Shown piece after piece: positions 62,070 to 64,000 of a DNA stretch of 64,000 nucleotides. A program made the position numbers and the translations under genes. The stretch lies in NCBI RefSeq assembly GCF_002284575.1, contig NZ_NPKJ01000076.1, positions 199,432 to 263,431 on the forward strand. The letters are read 5' to 3'. The notes under the pieces are model-generated. The model was given only the letters and a program-made list of their open reading frames with translations, was not told the DNA's origin and searched no databases. How positions within the stretch are numbered: the first letter of the stretch is position 1; each line of letters opens with the position of its first letter. Source of the stretch: Mesorhizobium temperatum. GTDB taxonomy: Bacteria > Pseudomonadota > Alphaproteobacteria > Rhizobiales > Rhizobiaceae.

Positions 62070-63712
62070 GCAACGCGACCAATCCCATTCTCAAAGTCGA
62101 CGGCCTGACCGTCGATTTCCTTTCGGACGATGAGCCGGTACGTGCCGTCGACGACATCTCTTTCCACGTCAGCCGTGGCGAAACGCTCGTGATCCTCGGC
62201 GAAAGCGGTTCGGGAAAAAGCGTCAGCACCAGCGCGGTGATGGATCTCATCGACTGTCCGCCAGGCGATATCGTGGCCGGCTCCTGCCTCTTCGATGGCG
62301 TCGAACTCTCGGGCCTCGGCGCGGAGGCGCGCAGAAGCATCAACGGCCGCAGGATTGCGATGATCTTTCAGGATCCGCTCGCATACCTGAACCCCGTCTA
62401 TACGGTGGGGCGCCAGATCGAGGAGGTCTATGAGAGCCACGGCGCAGGAAGCGGCAAGGACGCACGCGCCAAGACGATAGAACTGCTTCGGCGCGTCGGC
62501 ATTCCAGAGCCGGAAAACCGCGTCGACTTCTATCCGCATCAGTTCTCGGGCGGACAACGCCAGCGTGTGATGATCGCCATGGCGATCGCGTTGAAACCGG
62601 ACATCCTGATCGCCGATGAGCCGACGACCGCTCTGGACGTCAGCGTGCAAGCGCAGATCCTCGATCTGCTGCGCGATCTCCAGCGCGAGACCGGCATGGC
62701 GTTGATCATGATCACCCATGACCTCGAAGTCGCCGCGTCCATGGCGGACCGGATTATCGTCATGAACGGCGGCAAGGTCGTCGAGACAGGCATCGCCAAG
62801 GAGGTCTTCAGCAATCCGCAGCATGCCTATACGCGCCGCCTCATCTCCGCCCTGCCTCATGGCAACGCAGCGGAGGCGCCGAACAAGCGTTCGACAGCGA
62901 TCGCCGGCGAAACGCTGCTCAAGGTGGAACATCTCACCAAGCACTATGTGCTTGCTTCCGGAGCTTTCAGCAGCAAGCGGACGTTCAAGGCGGTGGATGA
63001 CATAAGCTTCGAGGTCAGGAGAGGCGAAACGCTCGGCATCGTCGGCGAGTCCGGCTCCGGCAAATCGAGCGTCGCACGCATGCTGTTGGGGCTGAACGCG
63101 CCAAGCTCAGGCAAGGCCGTGTTTGCCGGTGAGAACATCTTCGAAATGAACGAGAAGCGTCTTATGGCGTTTCGGCGCAAGGTCCAGATGGTCTTCCAGG
63201 ATCCATACGGATCGATGAATCCGCGCATGCGCGTTTACTCCATCATTTCCGAACCCTGGGTGATCCACGGCGATATTCTGCCGAAGAACAGGTGGAAGGC
63301 TCGAGTGGCAGAGCTCCTGGAATTGGTCGGGCTGTTGCCGGAGCACGCCGACCGCTATCCGCACCAGTTTTCCGGCGGCCAGCGACAGCGGATCGCCATT
63401 GCGCGCGCGCTTGCGAGCGAGCCGGAACTGATCGTCTGCGACGAGGCGGTTTCGGCGCTCGACGTCTCTATCCAGGCGCAGGTGATCGATCTTCTGGCCG
63501 GCCTTAGGACCCGGCTTAGCCTCTCATATATTTTCATCACACACGACCTGCCGATCGTGCGCCATTTCGCGGACCGGATCATGGTCATGAAAGATGGAAA
63601 GATTGTCGAGGAAGGCCAAACCTCGGCGCTGTTCGGGGCGCCTCGCCACGAATATACGCAAAGCCTTTTGCAGGCTGTTCCCAGGCCCAAATGGCTTACG
63701 CAAGCTCAATAG
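62066..63712 (+). CDS. ABC transporter ATPase with two nucleotide-binding domains (DppD-DppF fusion)
   Basis: A 548-residue protein with two ABC domains fused. Each has Walker A (ILGESGSGKSVS; IVGESGSGKSSV), a C-loop (HQFSGGQRQRVMIAMA; HQFSGGQRQRIAIARA) and Walker B (ILIADEPTTALDV; LIVCDEAVSALDV). In the second Walker B the usual Pro (DEP) is Ala (DEA), which is a conservative variant. The start at 62066 overlaps the upstream permease by 4 bp. It completes the transporter. Confidence 0.94.
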   Translation: MSNATNPILKVDGLTVDFLSDDEPVRAVDDISFHVSRGETLVILGESGSGKSVSTSAVMDLIDCPPGDIVAGSCLFDGVELSGLGAEARRSINGRRIAMIFQDPLAYLNPVYTVGRQIEEVYESHGAGSGKDARAKTIELLRRVGIPEPENRVDFYPHQFSGGQRQRVMIAMAIALKPDILIADEPTTALDVSVQAQILDLLRDLQRETGMALIMITHDLEVAASMADRIIVMNGGKVVETGIAKEVFSNPQHAYTRRLISALPHGNAAEAPNKRSTAIAGETLLKVEHLTKHYVLASGAFSSKRTFKAVDDISFEVRRGETLGIVGESGSGKSSVARMLLGLNAPSSGKAVFAGENIFEMNEKRLMAFRRKVQMVFQDPYGSMNPRMRVYSIISEPWVIHGDILPKNRWKARVAELLELVGLLPEHADRYPHQFSGGQRQRIAIARALASEPELIVCDEAVSALDVSIQAQVIDLLAGLRTRLSLSYIFITHDLPIVRHFADRIMVMKDGKIVEEGQTSALFGAPRHEYTQSLLQAVPRPKWLTQAQ

Positions 63713-63807
63713 CTCTCATCCGAACCTAGCGCGCGAGCAACGCCTTGCCGATGCCAACCCCGCGTCGCGGACACTTCTGCACCGGCCCGGATTTCATCCT
63801 ACCGCAG

Positions 63808-64000
63808 TCACCCTTTGAATAGCCGAACGTCAAGCTCGAACGGATCGACCCGTGCGATTTTGATTCGGGCGGCGGCAGGATGACGAGGATTGATGAGAAC
63901 ATTCTGATCTGGTCCGTCCGAGATCGGGACAATGGCTGACGGAACAAAGAACAGAGCAGCGGCGACGCTGTTGAGCCACTCATTGCCGAGCTGAATCCGC
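63808..64000 (-). CDS. RES-domain protein, C-terminal part (cut by window edge)
   Basis: A minus-strand frame that enters from the right edge and ends at a TGA (63808-63810). It gives 64 residues (starting IQLGNEWLNSVAAALFFVP, then NVLINPRHPAAARIKI and FELDVRLF). This is the C-terminal signature of RES-domain proteins: ALxxVPSxIVP, NxLINPxHP and a final FDxRLF. RES toxins degrade NAD+ and pair with an Xre-type antitoxin, usually encoded just upstream, here beyond the window. The gene is convergent with the transporter operon. Confidence 0.75.
   Translation of the reverse strand, partial: RIQLGNEWLNSVAAALFFVPSAIVPISDGPDQNVLINPRHPAAARIKIARVDPFELDVRLFKG

Overview
The window looks like chromosomal DNA of an alphaproteobacterium of the order Rhizobiales, most likely Mesorhizobium or a close relative. 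The evidence is high GC content with strong GC bias at third codon positions, a MucR/Ros-type regulator, a FeuN-FeuP-FeuQ-like sensory locus, a bet operon that includes choline sulfatase (betI-betC-betA-betB), an R. etli-type asparaginase, a two-gene methylmalonyl-CoA mutase, DUF1491, DUF2336 and DUF5330 proteins, and a family of palindromic intergenic repeats. No rRNA, insertion sequence, prophage or CRISPR array was seen. One tRNA (Pro, anticodon CGG) is present. The species is inferred from gene content, not from a marker gene.

Layout: 1-2.6 kb is the cytochrome c maturation operon ccmI-ccmE-ccmF (minus strand; ccmF runs off the edge). 2.9-6 kb holds a lipoprotein gene and the two-component locus feuP-feuQ, preceded by a small exported protein that may be FeuN. 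6.2-7.8 kb holds small genes (DUF3168, DUF1488, a charged protein). 7.9-10.9 kb is groES-groEL behind a CIRCE operator, followed by two small genes. 10.9-13.2 kb is an MttB-family methyltransferase gene divergent from a TetR regulator. 13.4-16.9 kb is a class A penicillin-binding protein and two envelope proteins (DUF1214, DUF1254). 17-24 kb holds DUF2336, DUF1491, a DivJ/PleC/PdhS-like histidine kinase with a peptidoglycan-binding neighbour, sufE, mucR and an SH3 protein. 24.3-32.2 kb holds oligopeptidase B, a SET protein, two c-type cytochromes, superoxide dismutase, a branched-chain aminotransferase, a haloacid dehalogenase and an L,D-transpeptidase. 32.6-38 kb has a HerA-like ATPase and methylmalonyl-CoA mutase. 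38-38.7 kb is an AbrB-type antitoxin plus Doc toxin module with a twin operator. 39-43 kb holds a Gre-like factor, a TAT beta-helix protein, an asparaginase and a thiolase. 43.1-49.5 kb is the choline-O-sulfate to glycine betaine operon, with a threonine dehydratase-like gene inserted. 49.5-53.3 kb holds LysR, an NmrA oxidoreductase, a phosphohexomutase and the tRNA. 53.3-56.6 kb is a probable low-oxygen/stress group (universal stress protein, kinase fusion, TrxC-type thioredoxin) around a perfect FNR/FixK box. 56.7-63.7 kb is a sugar-acid locus: a GntR regulator with repeated operators, 5-dehydro-4-deoxyglucarate dehydratase and a complete dipeptide-type ABC transporter. The right edge cuts a RES-domain gene.

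Several regulator-operator pairs can be read directly: CIRCE before groES, twin palindromes before the toxin-antitoxin pair, a BetI-like palindrome before betI, an FNR/FixK box before the stress group, and three copies of one motif around the GntR regulator and the dehydratase. The intergenic space also carries at least four copies of a roughly 100-bp composite palindromic repeat and three relatives. One copy supplies the last codons of oligopeptidase B, and another separates groES from groEL.
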